From Fulvimarina manganoxydans (lineage in GTDB: Bacteria > Pseudomonadota > Alphaproteobacteria > Rhizobiales > Rhizobiaceae): a stretch of 64,000 nt of DNA. How positions within the stretch are numbered: the first letter of the stretch is position 1; every line of letters starts with the position of its first letter. The stretch lies in assembly GCF_900176465.1 (NCBI RefSeq), contig NZ_FWXR01000021.1:25783-89782 (forward strand), written 5' to 3'. The translations under genes and the position numbers were made by a program. Of the stretch, positions 53,469-62,390 are shown piece after piece. Below the pieces are notes generated by a model. It had not been told where the DNA came from, made no database searches, and worked only from the letters and a program-made list of their open reading frames with translations.

Positions 53469-54386
53469 ATGACAGTACATAACCCCGGCCGCCGCCGGTT
53501 TCTTGCCCTGACGGGAGCAACGATCGGGGGTGCGGCAATCCTGCCGCGCAGCGCTGTGGCGGCACAGACGCCCGCTGCAACAAGCCGCTTGCTCATCGGA
53601 CAGAATATCTGCCGACTGACACCCGAAGTCACCGAAGGCCCATATTACTTCGATCCCAAACTGGTTCGTCGGGACATCACCGAGGGGCATGCCGGCATTC
53701 CGTTGAAGCTGCGCATGCAGGTGGTCGATGCCGACTGCCTGCCGATCGAAGGCGCCCGTGTCGACCTCTGGCACTGCAATGCGAGCGGTCTTTACTCGAA
53801 CTATGCGGGCCAGGGCGACGACCGCGAGCATCCGGTTTCGACCAAAGGTGAGACCTTTCTGCGCGGCACCCAGATGGCCGACGAGGGCGGTGTGGTCGAG
53901 TTCCTGACGATCTATCCCGGCTGGTATCGGGGTCGGACCACCCATATCCATTTCAAGGTCTTCACCAATGAGACGACCCGGTTGACAGGTCAGATCTTCT
54001 TCCCGGACGCCTTGTCGGCCTATATCTACCAGAACATTGCGCCCTACTCGGATCGGCAAGGGGAGCGTGACACGATCAACGCCAATGACTGGATTGCCAA
54101 ACAGGCCGGTGACGCTTCCTTTGCCTATGTCAAGGAAGGCGAGACGGCCTACGAGGTCGCGCTCATTGTCGGCGTCGACCCGTCGGCAAAGAGCGTGCAG
54201 AGTGCTCCGCCGCCGCCGCCGGATGGCGTTCCTCCCGAAGGCCCGCCGCCACAGGGCTTCGGCGGGCCTCCGCCCGGCGGAGCCCGGGGGCCTGATGGCG
54301 CACCGTCTGGACCGCCTCTCGGCGGCGGATCAGGCGAAGGTCAGCCGATAACCCCTGCGATGCTGGTTCCCGGTGCGAATAGCTGA
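53469..54386 (+). CDS. secreted intradiol ring-cleavage dioxygenase
   Basis: A 305-residue protein with a Tat signal (RRRFLALTG, cleavage after AVAA near residue 32) and a protocatechuate 3,4-dioxygenase-like fold. Iron(III) ligands are probably Tyr109, Tyr153, His159 and His161 (PGWYRGRTTHIHF). The C-terminal 70 residues are Pro/Gly-rich low-complexity sequence. Cytoplasmic intradiol enzymes have no signal, so this one should act in the periplasm on extracellular catechol-type compounds. Substrate unknown. ATG 53469 is the only start that preserves the Tat motif. Confidence 0.9.
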   Translation: MTVHNPGRRRFLALTGATIGGAAILPRSAVAAQTPAATSRLLIGQNICRLTPEVTEGPYYFDPKLVRRDITEGHAGIPLKLRMQVVDADCLPIEGARVDLWHCNASGLYSNYAGQGDDREHPVSTKGETFLRGTQMADEGGVVEFLTIYPGWYRGRTTHIHFKVFTNETTRLTGQIFFPDALSAYIYQNIAPYSDRQGERDTINANDWIAKQAGDASFAYVKEGETAYEVALIVGVDPSAKSVQSAPPPPPDGVPPEGPPPQGFGGPPPGGARGPDGAPSGPPLGGGSGEGQPITPAMLVPGANS

Positions 54387-54392
54387 TCGAAA

Positions 54393-54427
54393 AACACAAA
54401 GCGAGGCGATGAGCCTCGCTTTGTGTT
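54393..54427 (+). terminator. terminator after dioxygenase gene
   Basis: AACACAAAGCGAGGC (54393-54407) and GCCTCGCTTTGTGTT (54413-54427) form a perfect 15-bp stem with a GATGA loop, starting 7 bases after the stop codon. The A and T ends of the stem make it functional for both converging genes. Confidence 0.85.
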
Positions 54428-54468
54428 CCCTCTCGAGACCGTCTCCGGCGGATCGACGAAGATAGCGC

Positions 54469-55128
54469 CTACCAGGGCGTCAAGGCCGTCGCGATGGCAT
54501 CGATCCTGTTCAGAGTGTGATCGACGGTCGCGGCCGCCACGTCCAACCCGTCGCGCAGGGTAGCGCCGCCGGGCAACCAATCGGACACTCCGCCCATCCC
54601 GCTGTCCCGGGAAACGGACGGAACAGGCCGGCCAACCTCCGCAACCAGGGGCCGATTCTCCGCGCTTGCAACGGGCCCCGGATCATCGTTCGGCGCGTCT
54701 TCTGAAACCAGGAGCGGGTCGCGCGACTCGCAGGCTGTGCGGCACTCGGTGAACAGAAGGACTCCGTCCGGAATACTCGTGTCGTCGTGTCTCCGCGGAG
54801 TGCCTGTCGCCACCCTCGTCTCGCCCTCCTTGCTTCGTGTTTCGACCTGCGGTCTCGAATGCGCGGGTGTCGGGGCGGCGCGCTTGGTGATCGCGAGCCG
54901 GGGCGACTTCTCCTGATTGACGTTCTGCCGGTTCGAAGGCTCGACCTCGACTGTGTCCGACGAGGACGCCGACGGCTCGCCCGGCCCGAAGATCGTCTTG
55001 TAGAGCCCTGCGCCGCCGCCGGCCGCGTGGAGCACGATCATCACCGTTCCGGATATGACCGCCTGGGTCGCAAAGCGCCGCGATATCGTAGACAAATAAC
55101 CCGGCAAAGCGCGAATTCGTGTCCGCAT
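54469..55128 (-). CDS. hypothetical membrane-anchored protein
   Basis: A 219-residue protein with one N-terminal membrane segment (about residues 20-45, AVISGTVMIVLHAAGGGAG) after an Arg-rich start, then a long polar, probably disordered region with two Cys in TECRTACES, and a C-terminal amphipathic stretch. No family is recognised. It converges with the dioxygenase gene. Coding is supported by length and a clean membrane pattern rather than by homology. Confidence 0.55.
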   Translation of the reverse strand: MRTRIRALPGYLSTISRRFATQAVISGTVMIVLHAAGGGAGLYKTIFGPGEPSASSSDTVEVEPSNRQNVNQEKSPRLAITKRAAPTPAHSRPQVETRSKEGETRVATGTPRRHDDTSIPDGVLLFTECRTACESRDPLLVSEDAPNDDPGPVASAENRPLVAEVGRPVPSVSRDSGMGGVSDWLPGGATLRDGLDVAAATVDHTLNRIDAIATALTPW

Positions 55129-55423
55129 GTGGCATCCCCTTCACAATGGGTGGGTATATTCCGCCACAACCTGACAATATTCTGGCCCTGCTATTACGTT
55201 TTGTTTCGCCGTTGCTTTTTTCGCCGCGAAAAAACGTTTGGCTCTCCAATCGCTCAGTTCGGCTTCAAACGGCCCTGTCGCAAGATTTCGCGGCCTCACG
55301 GTTCGGTGCCCGTACTGACCGATTTTCGCTCTCTCACCGATGAAGAGTGTTGCCATGATCCTGAACACGATCGCCGAAAGACTGAAGTGGCAGTCAAGTA
55401 GACTTGCCTTCGGAAAGTGATGA
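55129..55423. other. gene-free AT-richer interval
   Basis: No gene is supported. The interval is lower in GC than its neighbours and leads into a transposase remnant. It should include the promoter of the minus-strand hypothetical gene. Confidence 0.4.
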
Positions 55424-55620
55424 GCTCTTCTGAAGGAAAGAGCAGCATTTCGTAAGAAACTCGGCAAGGGATTCGTGGCCGAGGCTGTGCGGCTCGTTGC
55501 AGCGGGCGGCCGCAGGCAAAAGGAAATTGCCGAGAGTCTCGTGATCGGCTTGTCGACTTTACGCCGCTGGCTGGACTAGCACCGGGAGAAGGAATTGGAA
55601 GCTCCAGTTCCCGTTCGGCA
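55424..55620 (+). pseudogene. IS3 family orfA transposase remnant
   Basis: The frame reads KKLGKGFVAEAVRLVAAGG, RRQKEIAESLVIGLSTLRRW, then LD and a TAG at 55577-55579; the same frame continues HREKELEAPVPVRQE. EAVRLV...KEIAESLGI..STLRRW is the helix-turn-helix of IS3-type OrfA proteins. The start is lost and the frame has a stop; no OrfB is present. The stretch from 55621 to 55850 shows no further transposase sequence. Confidence 0.75.
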
Positions 55621-55857
55621 GGAGCAATCTACCCGCGTTCGCCGTGACCTTGCGAACGCGACGGGCTCCGGGGCTGCACTTGATGGACGGCTCCGCACCG
55701 AAGCCCGCCGCACATCCGGCCCGTCATGGCAACATGACCACCGGAAACGAGCTCCCTGCTGGAAAAAACTTGGGGCCAACGTCACGGTCCCCGAATCGTT
55801 AAGCGGCGAGAGTTTGCGACAGGGCCGGTGTTTCTCCCTTAGTGTTCGATTTCTGGC

Positions 55858-55971
55858 TTGACACGCTATCAGCGCCATGGAATGGTTTGGGAAATCGTTT
55901 TCTCACCTGTGCTCGATGCGAATAGGGTTCCCGACTCTTCGTGTCACGCAGGTTGAGAAAACCTTTTCTCA
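55858..55971 (+). promoter_or_regulatory. lacI promoter with two LacI-type operators
   Basis: TTGACA (55858-55863) is a good -35 box; 17 bases on lies a weak -10 (AATGGT, 55881-55886). Operator O1, TGGGAAATCGTTTTCTCA (55888-55905), is palindromic at 7 of 9 pairs. Operator O2, TGAGAAAACCTTTTCTCA (55954-55971), matches at 8 of 9 pairs. Their centres are 66 bases apart. O2 ends 12 bases before the GTG start, overlapping the ribosome site. Confidence 0.7.
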
Positions 55972-55982
55972 GAAGGTGGTTC

Positions 55983-57035
55983 GTGTTTGCTGGTTCTGCT
56001 AATCGCTCAGCTCGAGTTACCATTCGAGAGGTCGCCCACCATGCCGGTGTGAGCGTCTCGACGGCTTCGAAGGCGCTGAACGGCAACGGCCGGATGACAG
56101 AGGATACACGCGAACGGATCCTCAAGGCAGCCTCTGAACTACAATTTCGCCCAAATGCCATGGCGCGGGGGCTCCTAAAGCAGCGCTCCTTCACCGTCGG
56201 GCTTCTGACGAACGACACCTATGGCCGCTTCACGCTTCCCGTCGCGAGCGGTATTTCCGAGGCGCTGGTCGACGAGGGAGTATCGGTCTTTCTCTGTCCC
56301 GTTCTCGACAATGACCCGCGCCGCGCCCAGGTCAATGTCGAAGCGATGCAGGACAAATGCGTCGACGCGCTGATCGTATCGGGTCGGCGTGCCGATGCGA
56401 GGCTTCCCATCGATCTCGCCAGCCTCACAATGCCGATCATCCACGTCTATTCCGAATGCGGGCCGAACGAGATCGGCTTTTTCGTCGATGAGGTCCAGGG
56501 GGCCCGTCTCGCGGTCGAGCATCTTTACGCCAGTGGTCGCACACGTGTTGCCCATGTCACGGGGCCGGACAGTTTCGACGTTGTGGCGAAGCGCATCGCC
56601 GGCTGGCGCGAAGCGAGCCGTGCCCATGACCGAGACCCCTTTCTGCAGCCGCTGACGGGTGCCTGGACCGAGGCTTGGGGCTTTGCGGCCGCAGAACGCC
56701 TCTTCGCAAATGGCGTGCCGTCCGCCGGACGCCCCGACGCGGTGTTCTGCGGCAATGATCAGATCGCTCGCGGCCTGGCCGATGCTCTTGCGCTGCGCGG
56801 GATCAAAGTGCCCGAGGATGTGGCGATCGTCGGCTTCGACAACTGGGAAATCTTCGCCGATGCGGTGCGGCCGCCTTTGACGACGATCGACATGAATCTC
56901 GTCGAACTCGGACGGCAGGCCGGGCAGACCCTTCTCGAGCTGATCGAAGGGCGACCCGTCGCGCCCGGCCATCGATACCTGCCCTGCCGGCTGATCCAGC
57001 GCCGCTCCTGCGGCGCGGGGCGGGACATGTCCTGA
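55983..57035 (+). CDS. LacI family transcriptional regulator
   Basis: A 350-residue regulator. The helix-turn-helix is VTIREVAHHAGVSVSTASKALNG, with hinge PNAMARGLLKQRS, then a type 1 periplasmic-fold sensor domain (SFTVGLLTNDTYGRF, GRRADARL, CGNDQIARGL, IVGFDNWE). The GTG at 55983 has AAGG 7 bases upstream and leaves operator O2 outside the coding region; the longer frame from 55941 would run through O2. It probably senses a pentose-containing ligand and controls itself and the transporter genes downstream. Confidence 0.9.
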   Translation: MFAGSANRSARVTIREVAHHAGVSVSTASKALNGNGRMTEDTRERILKAASELQFRPNAMARGLLKQRSFTVGLLTNDTYGRFTLPVASGISEALVDEGVSVFLCPVLDNDPRRAQVNVEAMQDKCVDALIVSGRRADARLPIDLASLTMPIIHVYSECGPNEIGFFVDEVQGARLAVEHLYASGRTRVAHVTGPDSFDVVAKRIAGWREASRAHDRDPFLQPLTGAWTEAWGFAAAERLFANGVPSAGRPDAVFCGNDQIARGLADALALRGIKVPEDVAIVGFDNWEIFADAVRPPLTTIDMNLVELGRQAGQTLLELIEGRPVAPGHRYLPCRLIQRRSCGAGRDMS

Positions 57036-57263
57036 AGCGCCGGGCGAAAACGGGATGCCGGGTTCCGGCCTCCCGGCGCGTGACCAATAAGATCGAGAGC
57101 ATCCGGGCGGCCAATCCGCACCGCCCGATGCCCCCGCGCAGTCCGTTCGGCATCCGCGCCGGGGGCCATTCCCCGCTCGCATGCCTGATATCCGAACGAG
57201 AACCGCTTCCATGCGCGGACGGGAGGTCCGCCGGCGGGAATCGCAAGCCAAGGGAGGACATGC

Positions 57264-58520
57264 ATGACCCGCTCCAATACTTATTCGAAGATCGTCGCAA
57301 GACTGATGACCTGTGCCGGCGCGATGGCGCTTCTGGCCGGGCCTGCATCGGCCGAAACGATGACACTATGGTCGCGCTCGGGCCAGGGCGAGACGATCCC
57401 GGCGCTGGTCAAGGCCTTCAACGAAAGCCACGAAGACCAGGTCCAGGTGGTCCAGGTTCCCTTCCAGGAAATGGTCCAGAAATATGCGACCGCTCTGGCC
57501 GGCGGCGAGGCGCCCGACGCCGTCGCGCTCGATCTGATCTATACTCCGTCCTTCGCGGCGTCCGGCCAACTCGAACCGCTGACGGATTGGGCGAAGAGTC
57601 TTTCGTATTTCGACAGCCTCTCCAAGGCGCACCTTTCGGTCGCCACCTATCAGGGCGACATCTACGGCATGCCCTTCACCACCGAGACCTCGGTGATGGC
57701 CTGGAACAAGGACCTGTTCGAAAAAGCCGGGCTCGATCCCGAAAAAGGGCCAACGAATTATGCCGAATGGCGCGACATGGCCAAGAGGGTCGATGCGCTC
57801 GGCGATGACATCGACGGCTTCTATTTTTCCGGCAACTGCGCCGGCTGCACCATTTTCTCCTTCACGCCGATGATCTGGGCCTCGAATGGCCGGATCCTCT
57901 CGGATGACGGCTCCAAGGCGACCCTCGACACGCCGCAAATGCATGATGCGGTCGACCTTTTCCGCAACATGATCGCCGATGGGTCGATCGCGGCAAGCGC
58001 GCGCACCGACAACGGCACCAACTTCCTGTCGATCCAGAACGGCCGGATCGGGATGCAGGTGGTCGGAGCGGCGACGATCGGCGTCCTGACCACCCAGCAC
58101 CCCGATCTGAATTTCGGCGTCGCCCCGATCCCCGGCAAGGACGGCGGCTCATCCACCTTTGTCGGCGGCGACAATTTCGTCATCACCAAGGGCTCCGACC
58201 ATGTCGACCTTGCCAAGACGTTTCTGGAATTCGCCTACTCCCCCGAAGGCCAGACCCTGATGGCGAAATATGGAAGCTTGCCGGCGCGGTCCGATATTTC
58301 GGCTAAGATCATGGCCGACCAGGATTCGCGGCTTCAGGTCGCCGCAGCGACCGTCCCCACGGGGCACACGCCTTACTCCGTCGTCTTCAACGACATCATC
58401 AACAGTGCGAACTCGCCCTGGATCCAGATGCTGTCCGCCGCGATTTATGGCGACGATCCCGATGCCGCGATTGCCGAAGGCGAGCGGCAGATGCAGGAAA
58501 CCATCGACTTCGGCAGCTGA
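57264..58520 (+). CDS. extracellular solute-binding protein family 1 (sugar ABC transporter)
   Basis: A 418-residue lipid-free exported protein with a signal peptide ending ASA at about residue 30. The maltose-binding-like fold shows GEAPDAVALDLIYTPSFAASG, DIYGMPFTTETSVMAWNKDL and FVGGDNFVITKGS. Ligand is expected to be an oligosaccharide, probably with beta-L-arabinofuranose given the GH127 gene. AAGGGAGG precedes ATG 57264. First gene of the transporter/hydrolase operon, 228 bases after lacI. Confidence 0.92.
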   Translation: MTRSNTYSKIVARLMTCAGAMALLAGPASAETMTLWSRSGQGETIPALVKAFNESHEDQVQVVQVPFQEMVQKYATALAGGEAPDAVALDLIYTPSFAASGQLEPLTDWAKSLSYFDSLSKAHLSVATYQGDIYGMPFTTETSVMAWNKDLFEKAGLDPEKGPTNYAEWRDMAKRVDALGDDIDGFYFSGNCAGCTIFSFTPMIWASNGRILSDDGSKATLDTPQMHDAVDLFRNMIADGSIAASARTDNGTNFLSIQNGRIGMQVVGAATIGVLTTQHPDLNFGVAPIPGKDGGSSTFVGGDNFVITKGSDHVDLAKTFLEFAYSPEGQTLMAKYGSLPARSDISAKIMADQDSRLQVAAATVPTGHTPYSVVFNDIINSANSPWIQMLSAAIYGDDPDAAIAEGERQMQETIDFGS

Positions 58521-58627
58521 TCGCCCGCGTCTCCTCCCAGCGGACGATGCGGCGCGTCCGGCCTCGGCCCCGAGCCTGCCGGGCGCGCTGCCCGAACCGT
58601 CCATCCTCGAACCACCGGGACGATCCT

Positions 58628-59575
58628 ATGTCGAATATCGTCACCCAGCCGGTCACGGTCGGCAAGGCCATGCCGTGCGGCGGGCACAAGCGAAAACGAA
58701 AGCGAAAGAGTCAACTCGTCGGCTTTCTCTTCGTCGTCCCCGCGCTCCTCCTTGTCGGCCTCTTCTTCCTGACGCCCGTCGCCATGACCGCCTGGATGTC
58801 GCTTCATCGCTGGCCGCTCTTGGGCCAGCCGCGCTTCATCGGCCTCGACAACTATTGGCGCATGCTCTCCGATACCGGCTTCTGGGACGCGATGGGCTTC
58901 ACCGTCCTCTATACCGTGGTGGTGACGATCGCGATCTTCGCGGTCGCCTTTCCACTGGCGATCTTCGTGGAGAAGCCGCGCCCCCTCCAGAACGTGTTTC
59001 GCACCATCTATTTCCTGCCGGTCGTGGTCGGTTTTGCCGCCGCCTCGCTCCTGTGGGTGTGGCTACTCAATGTGGACAACGGACTGTTCAGCCCGCTCAT
59101 GGAACGCCTCGGCCTGACGAACGGGCGCGTCAATCTTCTGGGCAGTTTCGACCTCGCCTTCGCCTCGATCATCACCATGGTCGTCTGGAAGGTCGCGGGC
59201 TTCACCATGATCATCCTGATGACCGGCCTTCAGAGCATTCCCGAGGATATCACGGAGGCCGCGCGCATCGACGGGGTCTCCGCGTTGAAGCGCTTCCGCT
59301 TCCTCACACTGCCTCTGATGCGGCGCACTGTGGGTTTGGCGCTGATCCTCTGCATTTCGGGCTCGATGCTCGCTTTCGACCAGTTCTACATCATGGTTTC
59401 GGGCGGCCCCCAGAATCAGACGCTGACGGCCGTCTACTGGATCTTCAACCAGTCCTTCGTCTCCTTCCGGCTCGGCTATGGCTCCGCCCTGTCCATCGTG
59501 CTTCTGGCGATTCTCGTCGCCATCAGCGTCGTGCAGCTCTGGATCATCCGCGATCCCAAGGAGGATGCGCGATGA
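58628..59575 (+). CDS. sugar ABC transporter permease (MalF/UgpA type)
   Basis: A 315-residue permease with six membrane segments after a basic stretch (KRKRKRK). The EAA loop is EAARIDGVSALKRFRFLTLP. ATG 58628 is chosen since the upstream frame is Arg/Pro-rich without family match. Its stop overlaps the second permease by 4 bases (ATGA). Confidence 0.92.
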   Translation: MSNIVTQPVTVGKAMPCGGHKRKRKRKSQLVGFLFVVPALLLVGLFFLTPVAMTAWMSLHRWPLLGQPRFIGLDNYWRMLSDTGFWDAMGFTVLYTVVVTIAIFAVAFPLAIFVEKPRPLQNVFRTIYFLPVVVGFAAASLLWVWLLNVDNGLFSPLMERLGLTNGRVNLLGSFDLAFASIITMVVWKVAGFTMIILMTGLQSIPEDITEAARIDGVSALKRFRFLTLPLMRRTVGLALILCISGSMLAFDQFYIMVSGGPQNQTLTAVYWIFNQSFVSFRLGYGSALSIVLLAILVAISVVQLWIIRDPKEDAR

Positions 59576-60420
59576 CCGCCGCCACAGCCAAGAGATTGTC
59601 CCTCGCATTGTCGACCCTTGTCGGTCTTCTGGTGGCGGCCGCCTTTCTGGCGCCGATCCTCTGGACGATCCTCTCCTCCTTCCGGGGCGGGTCTGAAGCC
59701 TTTCAGGTGCCGCTGCCGCCCTGGCCGACGCAAGGCGTCAGCGTCGACAGCTATTTGCGCCTCGATGCGGCGGGCGAGGGCATCCTGCGCCACTCGGCCA
59801 ATAGCGGCTTCGTCGCCGGCATGACGGTCGTCCTGTCTGTGATCGTCAGCCTGTTTGCCGGCTACGGCTTCTCGCGCTTCCGCTTTCCCATGCGCAACGT
59901 CCTGTTCGTGCTCATCATGGCGACGTTGATGATCCCGTTCCAGTCGATCCTCACCCCGCTCTTCATCCTGCTTGCCAAGCTCGGCCTGCAGAACACCCTG
60001 ATCGGCCTCGTCCTCGTCTATACGACGCTGCAACTGCCCTTCTCGATCTTCATGATGCGCAACGCCTTCGACGCGGTGCCCAAAGAGATCGAGGAGGCGG
60101 CGCGCATGGAAGGCGTGACCACCTTTCAGATGCTGTTCCGCGTCCTTCTACCCCTCGTCATGCCGGGCGTCGCGACGGTGGCGATCTTCGCCTTTCTCAA
60201 CGCCTGGAACGAGTTCCTGGCCGCACTGATCTTCCTGTCCGATCCGGACAAGCTGACGCTGCCGGTTCTGATCGCCCAGGTGCGCGCCGGTCGCTTCGGC
60301 TCGGTCGATTGGGGCGCGGTCCAGGCCGGGGTCACGGCCATGATGATCCCCTGCCTCATCGTCTTCCTGGCCTTGCAGCGCTTCTACATCCGCGGGCTGA
60401 CCGCGGGCGCCGTCAAATGA
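59572..60420 (+). CDS. sugar ABC transporter permease (MalG/UgpE type)
   Basis: A 282-residue permease with six membrane segments and the EAA loop EEAARMEGVTTFQMLFRVLLP. ATG 59572 overlaps the previous permease. The same frame is open much further upstream (from 58270) but that part is antisense-like and unrelated. Heterodimer partner of the preceding protein. Confidence 0.92.
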   Translation: MTAATAKRLSLALSTLVGLLVAAAFLAPILWTILSSFRGGSEAFQVPLPPWPTQGVSVDSYLRLDAAGEGILRHSANSGFVAGMTVVLSVIVSLFAGYGFSRFRFPMRNVLFVLIMATLMIPFQSILTPLFILLAKLGLQNTLIGLVLVYTTLQLPFSIFMMRNAFDAVPKEIEEAARMEGVTTFQMLFRVLLPLVMPGVATVAIFAFLNAWNEFLAALIFLSDPDKLTLPVLIAQVRAGRFGSVDWGAVQAGVTAMMIPCLIVFLALQRFYIRGLTAGAVK

Positions 60421-62390
60421 CGGTCTCTGGTTTCGACCCATCCTCAGGTGACTTCATGAACAAACAGTCTTCGATCGCCGCAGGCTCGGCCGCTTCCTTC
60501 CGGCCGCCGCAACTGCGCCAGGTCACGGTCGGGGGGTTCTTCGGCCCGCGTATCGACACCATCGCCACCAAGACCGCCCATATGCTCTTCGATCGCTGCA
60601 TCGAGGCCGGCATGCTGGACCAGGTCGATCCGGACCGACCCAATCCCGGAATCCGGATCCCCTTCCAGCATGGCAACACCGTCACCACCCAGATGTTTTG
60701 GGACTCCGATTTCGGCAAGAGCATCGAGACGGCGGCCTATGCCCTCTATCGCCACCCGGATGCCGAGCTGGAGCGCCGGGTCGACGATGTGATCGACGCC
60801 TATGCCCGTCTCCAGGCCGAGGACGGCTATCTCAATTCCTGGTATCAGCGCATTCAGCCCGGCGAGCGCTGGACGAACTTGCGCGACCGCCACGAGCTCT
60901 ACAATGCCGGCCATCTGATGGAAGGCGCGGTAGCCTATTTCCAGGCGACCGGCAAGCGGCGCTTCCTCGACATCCTGTCGCGCTATGCCGACCATATCAC
61001 CACGGTCTTCGGCACAGGCGAAGGGCAGCTACGCGGCTATCCAGGCCATCCGGAACTCGAACTCGCCCTTGTCAAGCTCGCCCGCGCCACCGGCGAGCGG
61101 CGCTATCTGGCGCTCGCCAAATATTTCGTCGACCAGCGCGGCCAGACCCCGAATTATTTCGAGGAGGAGGCGAAGGTCCGCGGAGAAGCCGATGGCGCAT
61201 TCTGGTTCGGAACCCAGGAATACAATCAGTCGCACGAACCGGTACGCGATCAGCGTCGCATCGTCGGTCATGCGGTGCGCGCCACCTATCTTTACAGCGG
61301 CATGGCGGATGTGCGCACCGAATTTGCCGACGAGACGCTGACCCCCGCGCTCGAAGGGCTCTGGTCGCATCTGACCGAGAAGAACCTCTATGTAACGGGC
61401 GGCCTCGGCCCGTCCGCTCAGAACGAAGGCCTGACCTTCGATTACGATCTGCCAAATGCCAGCGCCTATGCCGAGACCTGCGCCTCCGTCGCCCTCGTCT
61501 TCTGGGCGAGCCGCATGTTGGGGCGCGGGCCCGATCGGCGTTTTTCCGATGTGATGGAACAAGCCCTCTATAATGGCGCCCTGTCGGGAATCTCGCTCGA
61601 CGGCGAGACGTTCTTCTACGAAAACCCCCTGGAGAGCCGGGGCGATCATCATCGATGGCGCTGGCATCGCTGCCCCTGCTGCCCGCCCAATCTGTCGCGG
61701 CTGATCGCCTCGATAGGGACCTATATCTACGGCCTTGCCAAGGACGAAATCGCCGTGCATCTCTATTGCGAGAGCGAGGCGACGGTCGAGGTGGCCTCTC
61801 GGACGGTGACGCTGACCCAGAGGACGGCCTATCCCAGGGATGGACGCGTCGAGATCGAATTCGGCGCACTGGAGGCGCCGGCGCGTTTCGCCCTCTCCCT
61901 GCGCATTCCCGGCTGGGCCAGCGGTGCGACGCTCGCCGTCGACGGCGAGGCGATCGATCTGGACGCTCATATGGCCGAAGGCTATGTGCGGCTGGAGCGG
62001 GAATGGCGTGGCGGCGAGCGTATCGTTCTCGCCATCGAGATGGTCCCGCGCCTTATCTTCGCCCATCCCAATGTCGGCAATGATCAGGGCCGGGCGGCGC
62101 TCGCCCGTGGCCCCCTCGTCTACTGCCTCGAAGGCGCCGACAATGGCAGCTTCCTCAATGGCGCGGTCCTGCCGGCGGAGCCGGCCTTCAGATGCGAGGC
62201 GATCGACGATCTCGGCGGTTTCGTGCGCATCGCCTGTGGGGGGCGTCGCGAGCGATACGAAACGGGCGCGCTCTACCGATCGACGCCGCCGTCTCGCGAA
62301 GAAGGAACGCTGACCTTCGTGCCCTATTACGCCTGGGACAATCGCGAGCCCGGCGAAATGCTGGTCTGGGTGAGACGGGAGGCCGAATAA
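60417..62390 (+). CDS. GH127 family hydrolase, beta-L-arabinofuranosidase-like
   Basis: A 657-residue glycoside hydrolase (former DUF1680). By comparison with Bifidobacterium HypBA1, the Zn site Glu-x-Cys is Glu353-Thr-Cys355 and the tandem Cys pair is Cys421-Cys422 in CPCCPPN, of which the first is the expected nucleophile; Glu337 sits where the acid/base lies. It releases L-arabinofuranose from beta-linked glycans. No signal peptide is present, so it acts on imported oligosaccharides. ATG 60417 overlaps the permease stop; ATG 60456 after AGGTGA is an alternative. Stop overlaps the ATPase gene (TAATG). Confidence 0.9.
   Translation: MTVSGFDPSSGDFMNKQSSIAAGSAASFRPPQLRQVTVGGFFGPRIDTIATKTAHMLFDRCIEAGMLDQVDPDRPNPGIRIPFQHGNTVTTQMFWDSDFGKSIETAAYALYRHPDAELERRVDDVIDAYARLQAEDGYLNSWYQRIQPGERWTNLRDRHELYNAGHLMEGAVAYFQATGKRRFLDILSRYADHITTVFGTGEGQLRGYPGHPELELALVKLARATGERRYLALAKYFVDQRGQTPNYFEEEAKVRGEADGAFWFGTQEYNQSHEPVRDQRRIVGHAVRATYLYSGMADVRTEFADETLTPALEGLWSHLTEKNLYVTGGLGPSAQNEGLTFDYDLPNASAYAETCASVALVFWASRMLGRGPDRRFSDVMEQALYNGALSGISLDGETFFYENPLESRGDHHRWRWHRCPCCPPNLSRLIASIGTYIYGLAKDEIAVHLYCESEATVEVASRTVTLTQRTAYPRDGRVEIEFGALEAPARFALSLRIPGWASGATLAVDGEAIDLDAHMAEGYVRLEREWRGGERIVLAIEMVPRLIFAHPNVGNDQGRAALARGPLVYCLEGADNGSFLNGAVLPAEPAFRCEAIDDLGGFVRIACGGRRERYETGALYRSTPPSREEGTLTFVPYYAWDNREPGEMLVWVRREAE

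Noticed and set aside
58270..59571. Upstream extension of the second permease frame (716 codons in all)
   Set aside because: The extension is Arg/Pro-rich shadow of the binding-protein and first permease genes; the permease starts at 59572.
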